A stretch of 53,786 bases of DNA from Mesorhizobium loti CJ3sym (GTDB lineage Bacteria; Pseudomonadota; Alphaproteobacteria; Rhizobiales; Rhizobiaceae). The notes beneath the pieces were generated by a model, which was not told the origin of the DNA, did not search any database, and saw only the letters and a list, made by a program, of their open reading frames with translations. The position numbers were made by a program, and so were the translations under genes. Shown here piece after piece: positions 16,485 through 25,329 of this stretch. The stretch covers positions 1-53,786 of the forward strand of contig NZ_AXAL01000034.1 in NCBI RefSeq assembly GCF_000472785.1. The letters run 5' to 3'. The first letter of the stretch is position 1. The number at the start of each line of letters is the position of its first letter.

Positions 16485-17162
16485 TCAGCCGGCGGCCCTG
16501 TCGGCCGCCGTCCTGATCGCCTCGATGTTGGCGCGGTAGGCCTCGACACTACCGCCCTTGAAGATTGCGGCACCGGCCACCAGCACATCGGCACCGGCGG
16601 ATGTGACCAAGGGGGCTGTTTCGGGCGAGACCCCGCCGTCGATCTCGATACGGATCGGCCTGCTGCCGATCAGCGCCTTTACCCTTCTCACCTTGTCGAC
16701 GATCCCCGGGATGAAAGCCTGGCCGCCGAAACCCGGGTTGACGGTCATGATCAGGATCAGGTCGAGCCGGTCGAGCACATATTCGATCGTCGTTTCCGGC
16801 GTCGCCGGATTGAGTGCCACACCGGCTCTCTTGCCAAGGTTTTTGATCGTCTGCAACGAGCGGTCGAGATGCGGGCCGGCCTCGGTATGCACCGTCATGC
16901 CGTCACAGCCGGCCTCGGCGAAAGCGGCGAGATAGGGATCGGCCGGCGCGATCATCAGATGGCAGTCGAAAAAGGCCGTGGTGCGGTTGCGGATCGCCTT
17001 GACCACCGGCGGGCCGAAAGTGATGTTGGGCACGAAATGCCCGTCCATCACATCGAGATGGATCCAGTCGGCGCCAGCCGCCGCCACCGCCTCAACCTCG
17101 TCGCCGAGCTTCGAAAAGTCCGAAGCCAGCACCGAAGGTGCGATCAAGGTCTTTTTGCTCAT
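16485..17162 (-). CDS. rpe: Ribulose-phosphate 3-epimerase
   Basis: This is a 225-residue TIM-barrel enzyme. Visible motifs are IAPSVLASDFSKLGDEV at the N-terminus, the metal/catalytic WIHLDVMDGHFVPNITFG (about residues 33-50), DCHLMI near 67, MTVNPGFGGQAF near 140, and EIDGGV near 174 with the catalytic Asp. It interconverts ribulose-5-P and xylulose-5-P in the cytoplasm for the pentose phosphate and Calvin-type routes. It stands alone, with no overlapping partner, and the palindromic repeat lies just downstream. Confidence 0.96.
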   Translation of the reverse strand: MSKKTLIAPSVLASDFSKLGDEVEAVAAAGADWIHLDVMDGHFVPNITFGPPVVKAIRNRTTAFFDCHLMIAPADPYLAAFAEAGCDGMTVHTEAGPHLDRSLQTIKNLGKRAGVALNPATPETTIEYVLDRLDLILIMTVNPGFGGQAFIPGIVDKVRRVKALIGSRPIRIEIDGGVSPETAPLVTSAGADVLVAGAAIFKGGSVEAYRANIEAIRTAADRAAG

Positions 17163-17317
17163 CGTGCGGCCTTTCCGAGCGCCTTTTTATGCGGTCACTC
17201 CGGATCGACTGCCTAATGCGCGGCGGGGAACTTGTCGAGGGTGAAGACACGACGGCTCTCGGGCTTGGGTGGCGTTGTCGATCGCGTGTAGCCAATTCCA
17301 GCCTGTCCGGGCCATGA

Positions 17318-17350
17318 AGAAAAAAGCCCGCCGGATTGCTCCGGCGGGCT
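17318..17350 (-). terminator. Rho-independent terminator of the secreted-protein operon
   Basis: The 10-bp arms AGCCCGCCGG (17325-17334) and CCGGCGGGCT (17341-17350) surround a 6-base loop. On the minus strand they are followed by a run of T (17318-17324 complement). It lies 24 bases beyond the stop of the 1326-residue gene. Confidence 0.9.
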
Positions 17351-17373
17351 TTGGTCTGGGTTCGGGCAGATAG

Positions 17374-20300
17374 CTATTGCTGCTGCAGTTTCAGGATCCT
17401 GTTTGGAACCGGATCCTGTTCCTGGTCGGTCTGCTGCCTGCGCCGTGGCAGTACCTGAAGCAGCTGTCCCGGGTTGATCTCCAGCGACGGCCGGCCGCGG
17501 ATCGGCCGGCAGTTTGGAAAGCGCCCGATCGTGCCTTCCGGGCAATGCCGCCTGATGATCGGCTGGCACTGGCCATTGATCATCTGAGAGCCCGGTGCGC
17601 ATTCCGTCTGTTGCCTGGGCTTGCGGCATGCGCCGTTGACCACCTCGGTCCCACGCGGACAGACACAGTCGCCACTCTGGTTGTGGACCTGGCCGCGTAT
17701 ATCGCACTGCTGTTGCGTCGGCTGCTTGCGCCGGCAGGCATTGCCTTGCACCTCGGTACCCCTTGGGCAAACGCAATTGCCATCCCCATCGTGGACCTGA
17801 CCACGGATGGTGCACTGGTCGGGCTTCGGCCGGACCGGCCGGCAGACATTGCCCCTGACTTCCGTGCCATCCGGGCAGACGCAATCGCCATTGGCGTTGT
17901 GGACCTGGCCACGGATCGTGCACTGGTCAGGCTTGGGCCGGATCGGTCGGCAGGCATTGCCCCTGACTTCCATTCCGCTCGGGCAGACACAATCTCCGTC
18001 CGAGTTCTGGATCTGGCCGCGGATCGTGCACTGCTGGGGCTTCGGCCGAACCGGTCGGCAGGCACCATTGCGCACCTCGGTCCCTTGCGGGCAGATGCAG
18101 TCGCCGTCGGCGTTGTGGACCTGGCCACGGATGGTGCATTGCTCAGGCTGCTGCGGCCTGTCGCGGACGCAGGCATTCGCTTGCCTGTCGAGATGCGTGC
18201 CGTCAGGGCAATAGCAGCTGTTGCCGTCCGAGGTCGGGACCGAACCAGGTATGGTGCAGTTCGGCTGGTCGATCTTGACGCAGGCGCCGTTCTCCAGCTC
18301 CGTGCCGCGCGGGCAGACGCAACGTCCGTCCTCGGTCCGGATCTGGCCGTCGAGCAGCACGCAGCGCTTGGGCGGCGGCACAGGAAGCGGCAGAAGGTGG
18401 GTGCCGCCGCCGGTGCACTGACCATTGCGGAAGGTGGTGCCTTCCGGGCAGACGCAGCGGCCGGCGTCGTTCATGACGAAACCTGGCGAGCACTCGTTCT
18501 TCACCTCATGGGTGATGATGAAGGGGTGGCACGCATAGGCCTTGCCGCGATCGCCCTGCACGTTGGTCTGGTCGCCGGCGAGTACGTCGCCGCCGCCTTG
18601 CACCCGTGTGTCGGGAGACAAGACACCAACGCAGTTCTGGCCGTTGACGTTGCCCTGCAGATTGGCCAGACGTCCGTCGTCGGGAATGACCACGGTGACA
18701 TGATGCGACTGGCTTTCGCCGGCGCCGAGCGTCAGGTTGGCAATGCAGGAGGCAGGCAGTGTCGTCGGTTCCGGCGAGCAGCCGAAGGGCGGATCGATCG
18801 AGGTGATCGCAACGCCATCCAGGCGACCCAGACCGTCCACGCCGATCGCATCACCGATGCGGACCGGACCGGAGAAGGGGCTCGTCCCATCATTGGTGAT
18901 GGTGATGTCGAACGAGCAGGGCTGGCCGAGCTTGCATTCGCGATCGCCGGTCTTTTCGACACGGATGGTCGAGCCACCGCCGCCTTTCACGCAGGCCGGA
19001 TCGATCGGATGGACGACGTCGTCTCCCGGTGCCGGTCCATACGAGCCGCGCGCGCAGTTCTCGAACGGCTTTTCCGACGAAAGCGTGACGTCGAAGTGAC
19101 GGCTGGTTCCAGGCGTCATGACGGAGCCTGGAATTCCACACGATACCGCATTGGCCGGCACCGGGGCACACGACCAATCCGGACCGTCTGGCATGACGGT
19201 CTGGATCGTCACGTTGGTTCCACCACTGATAAGCGTCGCCGATTCAGTGATCCGGACCGGGCCGGTGGGTGCGGTCGTGCCGGTGCTGATGACGGTGATG
19301 CGGCACGAGACAGTCGCGGCGCCGGCGAGCGAGCCATTGCACACCTTGGTGATGCGCAAGCCCGGCTGGCCGCCATTGGGATGACGGAAGCCTTCCTTGG
19401 CGCAAGCCTTGTTGTTGGTGAGGTCGACCTCACCGGGAATGGCCTTCACCTCGGCGCAGTTCTCGACCGTATCCGACCGATAGCCTGATGGCACGACCGC
19501 CTTGACGACGATCGATGTCGAAGCCCCCGGAGGCAAAACAATGCCGGGGTCGTCGCAGCGGAACTGGCCGGGGCCGTTCGGTCCGCATTTCCAGGGCGGG
19601 CTCGGCCCGAAGGTCGAGGAGGTCGGTGCACCGCCGGGATAGGCGTCGATCACCGTCAGCGGCCCGTTATAGGTCGCTGTGCCGTTGTTGATGATGTCGA
19701 TGACGAAGAAGCAGACGCCGTCGGCCGTGCAGACCTCGGTGCGGGCACGCTTCTTCAGGATCAGGTCGACCTTCTTTTCCACCGGCGGCTGGCAGTCGCG
19801 GTCACGGTCGCCACGGCGGCAGATCGGGATCGAGGCGCAGCCACGGTCGTTCGACTGGCTGCCGAACAATGGCTTGCCGCTGGCGGCATAGTTGTAGGTC
19901 GCGCAGTTGCGCAGTGCACTGCCTTGCCAGCCCGCGGCCGGCTTGAAGCCGAGCTTGAGGTCGACAAAGGCACCCGGATTGAGCGTGGTCACCGGATAGG
20001 TGCAAACCATCGGGGTGGTGCCGGGTACGCAGACCCAGGGCGGATTGGGCCCTGAACTCAGCGTCGAGCCGGCCGGCAGCGTCACCTCGTCGAGCACGAT
20101 CTTGCCGTTGTAGGGCGCGGTGCCGACATTGGTGACCCTGATGGTGAAGTCGCAGCCGCCGGCCATCGTGCAGCGCGGGACATCGGCATGCTTTTCCACC
20201 TTGAGGTCCGGCTCCTTGTCCCGTGGCGGACATTTCAAGTCCGGCGGGATGACGATGTCGATCGTCTGCGTGCAGCACAGGCCCCAGCCTTCCTTCGGGC

Positions 20301-21354
20301 CAGCATAAGTGTTGATGCCGGTGACGATGATATGGATCGTCTCTCCGGGTGACGCGCCGACGATCTTCCAGTTGAGCACACCGCCGCCCGCCGGCACCTG
20401 TTGCGTGTCGGGGATGATGGTGATGCCTGATGTGGTGGTCGAAAGCTGAACCCACTTGCCGCCCATCTCCGGGCCGACAGGCATGTGGTAGATGAAAGCA
20501 CCGCCGCCGGGCACGCAGTCGACCGTGCCGCGTTCGACCTTGAAACATTCATGGTCGGTCGGGGGCGGGGGCTGCTTGTCGCATTTGGTGACGTCGATCT
20601 TGATCGACGTTTTTTCGCCGGTCAGGATGTTGCCGTCATCCGGCTTGCCGGGGTCCTGCGACGGAATGATGGTGCCCGTACCAGTGCCGACGACGACCTT
20701 GATCAGGCCCTGGTTGTCGACCATGGCTGGCGCCGGAAACGCCGCGTGGTCGATCTTGGCCGTGATCTGGAAGGTGATGACGCGTTCATTCGGTGCGCCC
20801 GAACCGTCGAGATCGGAAGCGGAGATCCGGAAATCCGAAACCGTCGCCGTATCATTGGGACCCGCCGAATTGCTGATGACAGCACTCGGCAAAGGCCCGC
20901 CGCCCGCATCGGTGCCGTCGCCGGCGACCTGCACGTTGACGATCTGCAGGCCATGCGGAAGCTGGTCCTTGAACTCGAGTTTGGCGGCCTTCAACGCGGC
21001 GACCAGGCTCGGATTGGCAAAGCTCTGCGCATTGCCGCGCAGGCCGAAGCTCAGGAAATACTCGACATAGTCGCAGCTGCGCTGGCCACCTTTCTTGGTG
21101 AAGAAAGGCACCACGCGTCCGGGCTCCGGATTGACGATGCGCTGATTGTCGAGCTGCAGGGGTTGAACATCCGTGCCCGTCGCCTGGATGTTTTGGGCAG
21201 CAACGGCTGGCAGTGCGGGCGCGAGAGCGACCGCGATACCAGCCGCCATCAGCCAGCGCGCGCCGCGCCTGGCGTATGACAGGGGTTTCATGATCGTCTC
21301 CATGACGGTTGTTTGAGTGTTGGCCACGAGCGGGGAGAATGCGAGATTTTTCAT
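17374..21354 (-). CDS. Large secreted protein: shared CC module, DUF11-like repeats and Cys-rich tandem repeats
   Basis: The product is 1326 residues. ATG 21354 has a strong GGAGGGG site overlapping the upstream stop; ATG 21291 is an alternative. The signal peptide hydrophobic core is near residues 34-50, with cleavage after AVAA (~53). Domains in order are an N-terminal region (60-258); a module shared with the upstream protein (270-375, ending in a CC pair); four DUF11-like beta-sandwich repeats (~383-510, 525-655, 664-790, 797-910); and a Cys-rich array (954-1282) of eight four-cysteine units of form C-x12-C-x-C-P-x-G-T...C, five with an exact 36-residue period. DUF11-type repeats are common in surface proteins. 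No anchor or transmembrane helix is seen. Function is unknown; adhesion or matrix roles are guesses. Confidence 0.85.
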   Translation of the reverse strand: MKNLAFSPLVANTQTTVMETIMKPLSYARRGARWLMAAGIAVALAPALPAVAAQNIQATGTDVQPLQLDNQRIVNPEPGRVVPFFTKKGGQRSCDYVEYFLSFGLRGNAQSFANPSLVAALKAAKLEFKDQLPHGLQIVNVQVAGDGTDAGGGPLPSAVISNSAGPNDTATVSDFRISASDLDGSGAPNERVITFQITAKIDHAAFPAPAMVDNQGLIKVVVGTGTGTIIPSQDPGKPDDGNILTGEKTSIKIDVTKCDKQPPPPTDHECFKVERGTVDCVPGGGAFIYHMPVGPEMGGKWVQLSTTTSGITIIPDTQQVPAGGGVLNWKIVGASPGETIHIIVTGINTYAGPKEGWGLCCTQTIDIVIPPDLKCPPRDKEPDLKVEKHADVPRCTMAGGCDFTIRVTNVGTAPYNGKIVLDEVTLPAGSTLSSGPNPPWVCVPGTTPMVCTYPVTTLNPGAFVDLKLGFKPAAGWQGSALRNCATYNYAASGKPLFGSQSNDRGCASIPICRRGDRDRDCQPPVEKKVDLILKKRARTEVCTADGVCFFVIDIINNGTATYNGPLTVIDAYPGGAPTSSTFGPSPPWKCGPNGPGQFRCDDPGIVLPPGASTSIVVKAVVPSGYRSDTVENCAEVKAIPGEVDLTNNKACAKEGFRHPNGGQPGLRITKVCNGSLAGAATVSCRITVISTGTTAPTGPVRITESATLISGGTNVTIQTVMPDGPDWSCAPVPANAVSCGIPGSVMTPGTSRHFDVTLSSEKPFENCARGSYGPAPGDDVVHPIDPACVKGGGGSTIRVEKTGDRECKLGQPCSFDITITNDGTSPFSGPVRIGDAIGVDGLGRLDGVAITSIDPPFGCSPEPTTLPASCIANLTLGAGESQSHHVTVVIPDDGRLANLQGNVNGQNCVGVLSPDTRVQGGGDVLAGDQTNVQGDRGKAYACHPFIITHEVKNECSPGFVMNDAGRCVCPEGTTFRNGQCTGGGTHLLPLPVPPPKRCVLLDGQIRTEDGRCVCPRGTELENGACVKIDQPNCTIPGSVPTSDGNSCYCPDGTHLDRQANACVRDRPQQPEQCTIRGQVHNADGDCICPQGTEVRNGACRPVRPKPQQCTIRGQIQNSDGDCVCPSGMEVRGNACRPIRPKPDQCTIRGQVHNANGDCVCPDGTEVRGNVCRPVRPKPDQCTIRGQVHDGDGNCVCPRGTEVQGNACRRKQPTQQQCDIRGQVHNQSGDCVCPRGTEVVNGACRKPRQQTECAPGSQMINGQCQPIIRRHCPEGTIGRFPNCRPIRGRPSLEINPGQLLQVLPRRRQQTDQEQDPVPNRILKLQQQ
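17509..18495 (-). repeat. Tandem repeat array encoding four-cysteine units (108-bp period core)
   Basis: The core units begin near 18141, 18033, 17925, 17817 and 17709, each 108 bases, and encode QCTIRGQVHNADGDC-type units. Three more diverged units lie upstream (to 18495), and a short partial one downstream. The near-identity of the core units at the DNA level suggests recent expansion. Confidence 0.85.
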
Positions 21355-21364
21355 CTTCCCCTCC

Positions 21365-23326
21365 TCAACGGTCGCAGCTGACGGCTGGGGTGCGGAGCGG
21401 CAAGGTCATCTTGCAGCAAGGGTAGTAACCACCCTTGTCCTTGTCGGACTTCCTGTAGAAGCAAAGTCCAACATCCACTCTGTCGCCCGGATAGTGGCCG
21501 GTGATGTTGATCGTGTACGGCTTGCCGGGCGCATGCGACATGGGTGAAGTCACCCCGACACCTGGCGTCCTGGACTGGGCCTTGATCGAATCGCCGCCGA
21601 AGCCGGCATGGTCATGGAGATAGAGATCAGCCTCGAGGCCGGAAGGCGTGCAGTAATACTGGACGTCGTCGACATCGAGACACGGAGGCAGATTGCCGGG
21701 AGGTGGGAAGTCCGGCGGGTAGAAGGGGGGCAGATAGCCGCCCGGGATTTCTTCATAATAGCCGGCGCGGCCCTCGCAAGGATGCCAGACAGCGACGTCG
21801 CCGACATGACCTTCCACTTCCGGATCTTCGAAATAGCCGTCGAAGTCGACGAACCAGGAACCGAAGGGCGGCACGTTGGCCGGCTTGACCAGGTCCTTGG
21901 GCGTGATCTGGACGCCATGCACGGCGAGCGGCCCGCCAGCGGCGAGCTGCTCGGCAAGGGCTGGATTGTCACGCAGTTTGTCGCCGGTGTTGACCAGCGT
22001 CTGGGTGCAGACCGAGGTGTCGAGATTGCCGTCGGCGTCATAGCCATATTGCAGGTCGAGGCCGCCGGCCGACTGCCGGTTGCCCTGCGGGAAGCCGACC
22101 GCATATTCCTGCGGCGCTTCCACCCAGACCGATTCCGTCGCCGGATCGTCCGGGTTCTCAAGCCAGTAGCGGATGACCTCGCCTTTGCCGGAATCGGCGA
22201 AGCGGCTGTAATCGTAGCGGTTTTCCACCGGGCCGCGCTGGGCCAGATACATGAAGCCGCTGTTGTCGAAGGCTATGTCGGTGACCGCGTAATCCTTGTC
22301 GGCCTTGACCGTCAGTTCCCAGCGCGGGTCGCCGGCAAAGGTACCGTCGCGGGCAATGCCCACCGACCAGATTTCCGACTTTTCGCCGACCGAATAGTAG
22401 AGCCGGCCGCCATGATAGGAGACTGCCCAGACACGGCGTTCATCCTGCGTGTAACCCCAGGTCTCAGGGTCTTCCGAGTCGAAGGCAGCTCCCTGTATGT
22501 CCATCACCGCGCCATCGTCGGCGACGGGAGCCAGGCCATGCGCCGGTCGCCCGGCTACGCCATGGTCGAAGGTGTCGATCAGCTTGCCGTTGGCATCGAT
22601 GCGATGGATCAGGCCGGTATCGAGGTCTGAGGCGAAGAACTGGCGGTGGTTGGGGTCGAAGGTGATATTGCCGATGCCGGGACCGCTGTTGGTGTCGATG
22701 TCGGCGAATTTGGCGACCTGGCCGGTAATGCCGTCGATTTTCCAGATGGTGCCCGGTCCGCCGCCATTTTCGGTGCCGAACTGGCCGTCCATGAAGGCGG
22801 CGCCCGATGTGCCGCGGCGCTGCCGCTCCGGCCTGCCATCCTTGTCGGCGTCCGGCGTGACGATCTCGATGCCGTGCAGCGAGGTGGCGGCGGCATAAAG
22901 GTTGGGAATGCCCGACGGCACGCCATCGCGCACGCCGTCATCATAGGTGAGGCCGAACACTTCGCCGATCTGGCCTGATGTCACCTCGAAAGGCGGCGGC
23001 GTGAAGACAAGCTGGCCCGATGCCGGCCCACCCAGGTGCGAAACGTCGAAAACGCGCAAGGTGGCGCGCGTGGTGTCGATGAAGGTTTCGTTGACCGGAT
23101 CGACGCCGGGCGGCAGACCCTCATCGAAATTGGGGATGACGGTACCGGGAAAGCCGGTGACCGCCATCGAACCGGGATAGATGATTTGGGTGTCCTGTGC
23201 CTGGGCAGCCCCGCCAAACCACAGGCTGGCGGTGAGTGCCAGCGCCAGCAATCCGCCGCCTGCATGGGCAGCATGGCGCAAATGGCCATAGAGAGACGAT
23301 GCGAACGAGCCGCGGATGCGAGACAT
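21365..23326 (-). CDS. Secreted beta-propeller-like protein with C-terminal cysteine module
   Basis: I start at ATG 23326 (653 residues) because a Sec signal peptide follows at once (hydrophobic core about 24-40, cut after AQA at 43). The frame runs 92 codons further, but that would bury the signal. Residues ~80-520 contain repeated WKIDGITG, RIDANGKLIDTF and IWSVGIARDG strands, as in NHL or YVTN-type propellers, plus an Asp-rich loop DADKDGRPER that could bind calcium. Residues 549-653 form a cysteine module (C-x9-C...CC...C) also present in the next gene. The two genes are 10 bases apart and clearly co-transcribed. I do not recognise a characterised homologue. Confidence 0.8.
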   Translation of the reverse strand: MSRIRGSFASSLYGHLRHAAHAGGGLLALALTASLWFGGAAQAQDTQIIYPGSMAVTGFPGTVIPNFDEGLPPGVDPVNETFIDTTRATLRVFDVSHLGGPASGQLVFTPPPFEVTSGQIGEVFGLTYDDGVRDGVPSGIPNLYAAATSLHGIEIVTPDADKDGRPERQRRGTSGAAFMDGQFGTENGGGPGTIWKIDGITGQVAKFADIDTNSGPGIGNITFDPNHRQFFASDLDTGLIHRIDANGKLIDTFDHGVAGRPAHGLAPVADDGAVMDIQGAAFDSEDPETWGYTQDERRVWAVSYHGGRLYYSVGEKSEIWSVGIARDGTFAGDPRWELTVKADKDYAVTDIAFDNSGFMYLAQRGPVENRYDYSRFADSGKGEVIRYWLENPDDPATESVWVEAPQEYAVGFPQGNRQSAGGLDLQYGYDADGNLDTSVCTQTLVNTGDKLRDNPALAEQLAAGGPLAVHGVQITPKDLVKPANVPPFGSWFVDFDGYFEDPEVEGHVGDVAVWHPCEGRAGYYEEIPGGYLPPFYPPDFPPPGNLPPCLDVDDVQYYCTPSGLEADLYLHDHAGFGGDSIKAQSRTPGVGVTSPMSHAPGKPYTINITGHYPGDRVDVGLCFYRKSDKDKGGYYPCCKMTLPLRTPAVSCDR

Positions 23327-23726
23327 GACACTACCCCCGTAGTCTAGGGGAGAAACGTCCCGGGCTGCCGCGCAAATCAGGGCAAGGCGCGGCGGTCCGG
23401 CTCGTTCTTCCCTGATCGAATTGTCTGCTTTCCTCACAGGCACGATACGCCTGGTCTTCCGCAGGGTCAACGGAATCAACGGAAAGCCCAGCGCATCGAC
23501 CCTGTCCCGAAGGCGGTGGTCGCGCTGAGCTCCTGTTGTTCCCGGAGACCGCGGAGCCTCTGGGTTACTGGTCATGGGGGCTTCCTTTCCGGTGCGCACC
23601 ATGCGGCACCTGAGCGTTGGTCGCTGACGGAGGTGGAAAGGTTCACCCTGCGAGCCAGAAGAAAGGCATCGGCTTTTCGGCCTCGGGGTCTTCTGTTAGC
23701 GTTGACTGAACTACGGGGCGGGAACC
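23327..23726. other. Divergent intergenic region
   Basis: These 400 bases separate the secreted-protein operon (minus) from the DppA-like gene (plus). They carry a small hairpin CCCCGTAGTCTAGGGG near 23335 and no clear sigma-70 boxes. The minus frame is open through most of the region and includes an ATG at 23575 with a GGAAAGGAAG site before it. A short leader peptide cannot be excluded. Confidence 0.5.
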
Positions 23727-25319
23727 ATGGCGGACACGCGCATTCTTCTGCTGCTTACGGCGCTTTTGCTGGCGGTGCTGCCTGTGCAGCCATCTGCGTC
23801 AAAGACTCTGATCTATTGTACGGAAGCCAGCCCCGACACGTTCGATCCTGCGCTGGCGTCCGGAGGTCGCGACGCATCCGCCACCACGCTCTACAATCGC
23901 ATCGTCGAGTTCGAACCCGGAACCACCAAGGTGCGCCCCGGCCTCGCCGAAAAATGGGAGATTTCCGACGACGGCCTCACCTATACTTTCCACCTCAGGC
24001 ACGGCGTGAAGTTCCAAACCATCGAGGGCTTTGCGCCAAGCCGCGATTTCAATGCCGACGACGTCTTGTTCACCTTCGATCGTCAGGCAAACGCGCAGAA
24101 CCCGTTCCACAACTATGCCAGCCGGCCCTATATCTATTTTGACGGCATGGGGATGCCGGGCCTTGTCGCCAATTGGCGTAAACTCGACGACTACACGGTC
24201 GTCATGACGCTCAAGGCGCCTCATTCGCCGATGCTTGCCAATCTGGCGATGGATTTCGCGTCCGTGGTCTCGAGGGAATATGCCGACAGGCTGCTGACCC
24301 AAAAGCGGCCGCTCGATCTGGCGACAAAACCGGTCGGCACGGGTCCGTTCCAGCTTGTCGACTACCAGCAGGATGCGGTTATCCGCTATAAGGCCAACCC
24401 GGACTACTGGCGCGGCAGGCCGAAGATCGACGATCTCATCTTCGCCGTCACCACCGACGCCAATGTCCGCATGGCGAAACTGCGTGCCGGCGAATGCGAT
24501 CTGATGCCCTATCCCAATCCGGCCGACCTTGAGGCGATCAAGGCAACGCCGGGCATCAAAATCATGCGGCAGGAGGGCCTGAACACCGGATATCTTGCCT
24601 TCAACACGCTGCAGAAGCCGTTCGACGATCCGCGCGTCCGAAAAGCGATCGACATGGCCATCGACAAGAAGGCGCTTGTCGATGTCGTGTTCCGCGGCAC
24701 CGGCGAGGTCGCACGCAATCCGCTGCCGCCGACCTCATGGGCCTATGATGGGACGGCCCCTGACGATGTCTACGATCCGGATGCCGCCAGGCAGACGCTC
24801 GCCGCGGCCGGCATCAAGGATCTGCACATGAAAATCTGGGCCATGCCGGTGCAGCGTCCGTACAACCCGAATGCGCAGCGCATGGCTGAAATGATGCAGT
24901 CCGATCTGGCAAGGATCGGCGTCACCGTGGACGTCGTCACCTATGAGTGGGCGGAATACCTCGCCCGCTCGAAGCCCCGCGATCGCGACGGCGCCATGTT
25001 GTTCGGTTTCACCGGCGACAATGGCGACCCCGACAACTTCCTTTCGGTGCCGCTTGGCTGCGCCGGCGTCGGCGCCACCAACCGCGCCAACTGGTGTTTT
25101 CCCGCCTTCGACGATTTGCTCAAGCAGGCCGCCGGGATCGTCGATCCCGACGCCCGCGCTAAACTCTACATGCAGGCGCAAAGGATATTCCGGGAACAGA
25201 CACCGTGGGTGGTGATTGCCCATTCCGTGGTGTCGATACCGATGCGCGAACGGGTTCAGGGTTACGTCATGGATCCGTTCGACCATCACGACTTCTCGAA
25301 CGTCGACGTCAGCGAATAG
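23727..25319 (+). CDS. ABC transporter substrate-binding protein, DppA/OppA family
   Basis: The 530-residue protein has a signal peptide (hydrophobic residues 6-20, cut after PSAS near 25) and mature sequence KTLIYCTEASPDTFDPAL. Family-5 binding-protein features follow: LYNRIVEFEPGT, ATGLAEKW-like PGLAEKWEISDDGLTYTFHLR near 72-92, KPVGTGPFQLV near 205 and NPDYWRG near 228. It should bind a di- or oligopeptide or similar ligand in the periplasm. No permease or ATPase genes are nearby, so it probably docks on a Dpp/Opp system encoded elsewhere. The next gene begins 10 bases after its stop. Confidence 0.93.
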   Translation: MADTRILLLLTALLLAVLPVQPSASKTLIYCTEASPDTFDPALASGGRDASATTLYNRIVEFEPGTTKVRPGLAEKWEISDDGLTYTFHLRHGVKFQTIEGFAPSRDFNADDVLFTFDRQANAQNPFHNYASRPYIYFDGMGMPGLVANWRKLDDYTVVMTLKAPHSPMLANLAMDFASVVSREYADRLLTQKRPLDLATKPVGTGPFQLVDYQQDAVIRYKANPDYWRGRPKIDDLIFAVTTDANVRMAKLRAGECDLMPYPNPADLEAIKATPGIKIMRQEGLNTGYLAFNTLQKPFDDPRVRKAIDMAIDKKALVDVVFRGTGEVARNPLPPTSWAYDGTAPDDVYDPDAARQTLAAAGIKDLHMKIWAMPVQRPYNPNAQRMAEMMQSDLARIGVTVDVVTYEWAEYLARSKPRDRDGAMLFGFTGDNGDPDNFLSVPLGCAGVGATNRANWCFPAFDDLLKQAAGIVDPDARAKLYMQAQRIFREQTPWVVIAHSVVSIPMRERVQGYVMDPFDHHDFSNVDVSE

Positions 25320-25329
25320 CGCCCCCGCA

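Noticed and set aside
17509..18495. Regular repeats as a CRISPR array
   Set aside because: The 108-bp units are in frame and protein-coding, with no short direct repeat and unique spacer pattern and no cas genes.
17377..19488. 703-codon plus-strand frame opposite the 1326-residue gene
   Set aside because: Its repeats (VVDLATDGALV-like) are the mirror of the cysteine repeats, and the minus frame has a signal peptide, domains and a terminator.
23327..23575. Earlier start (ATG 23575) for the propeller protein
   Set aside because: There is a ribosome-like site, but it would place 83 hydrophilic residues before an evident Sec signal peptide. A separate short leader peptide remains possible.
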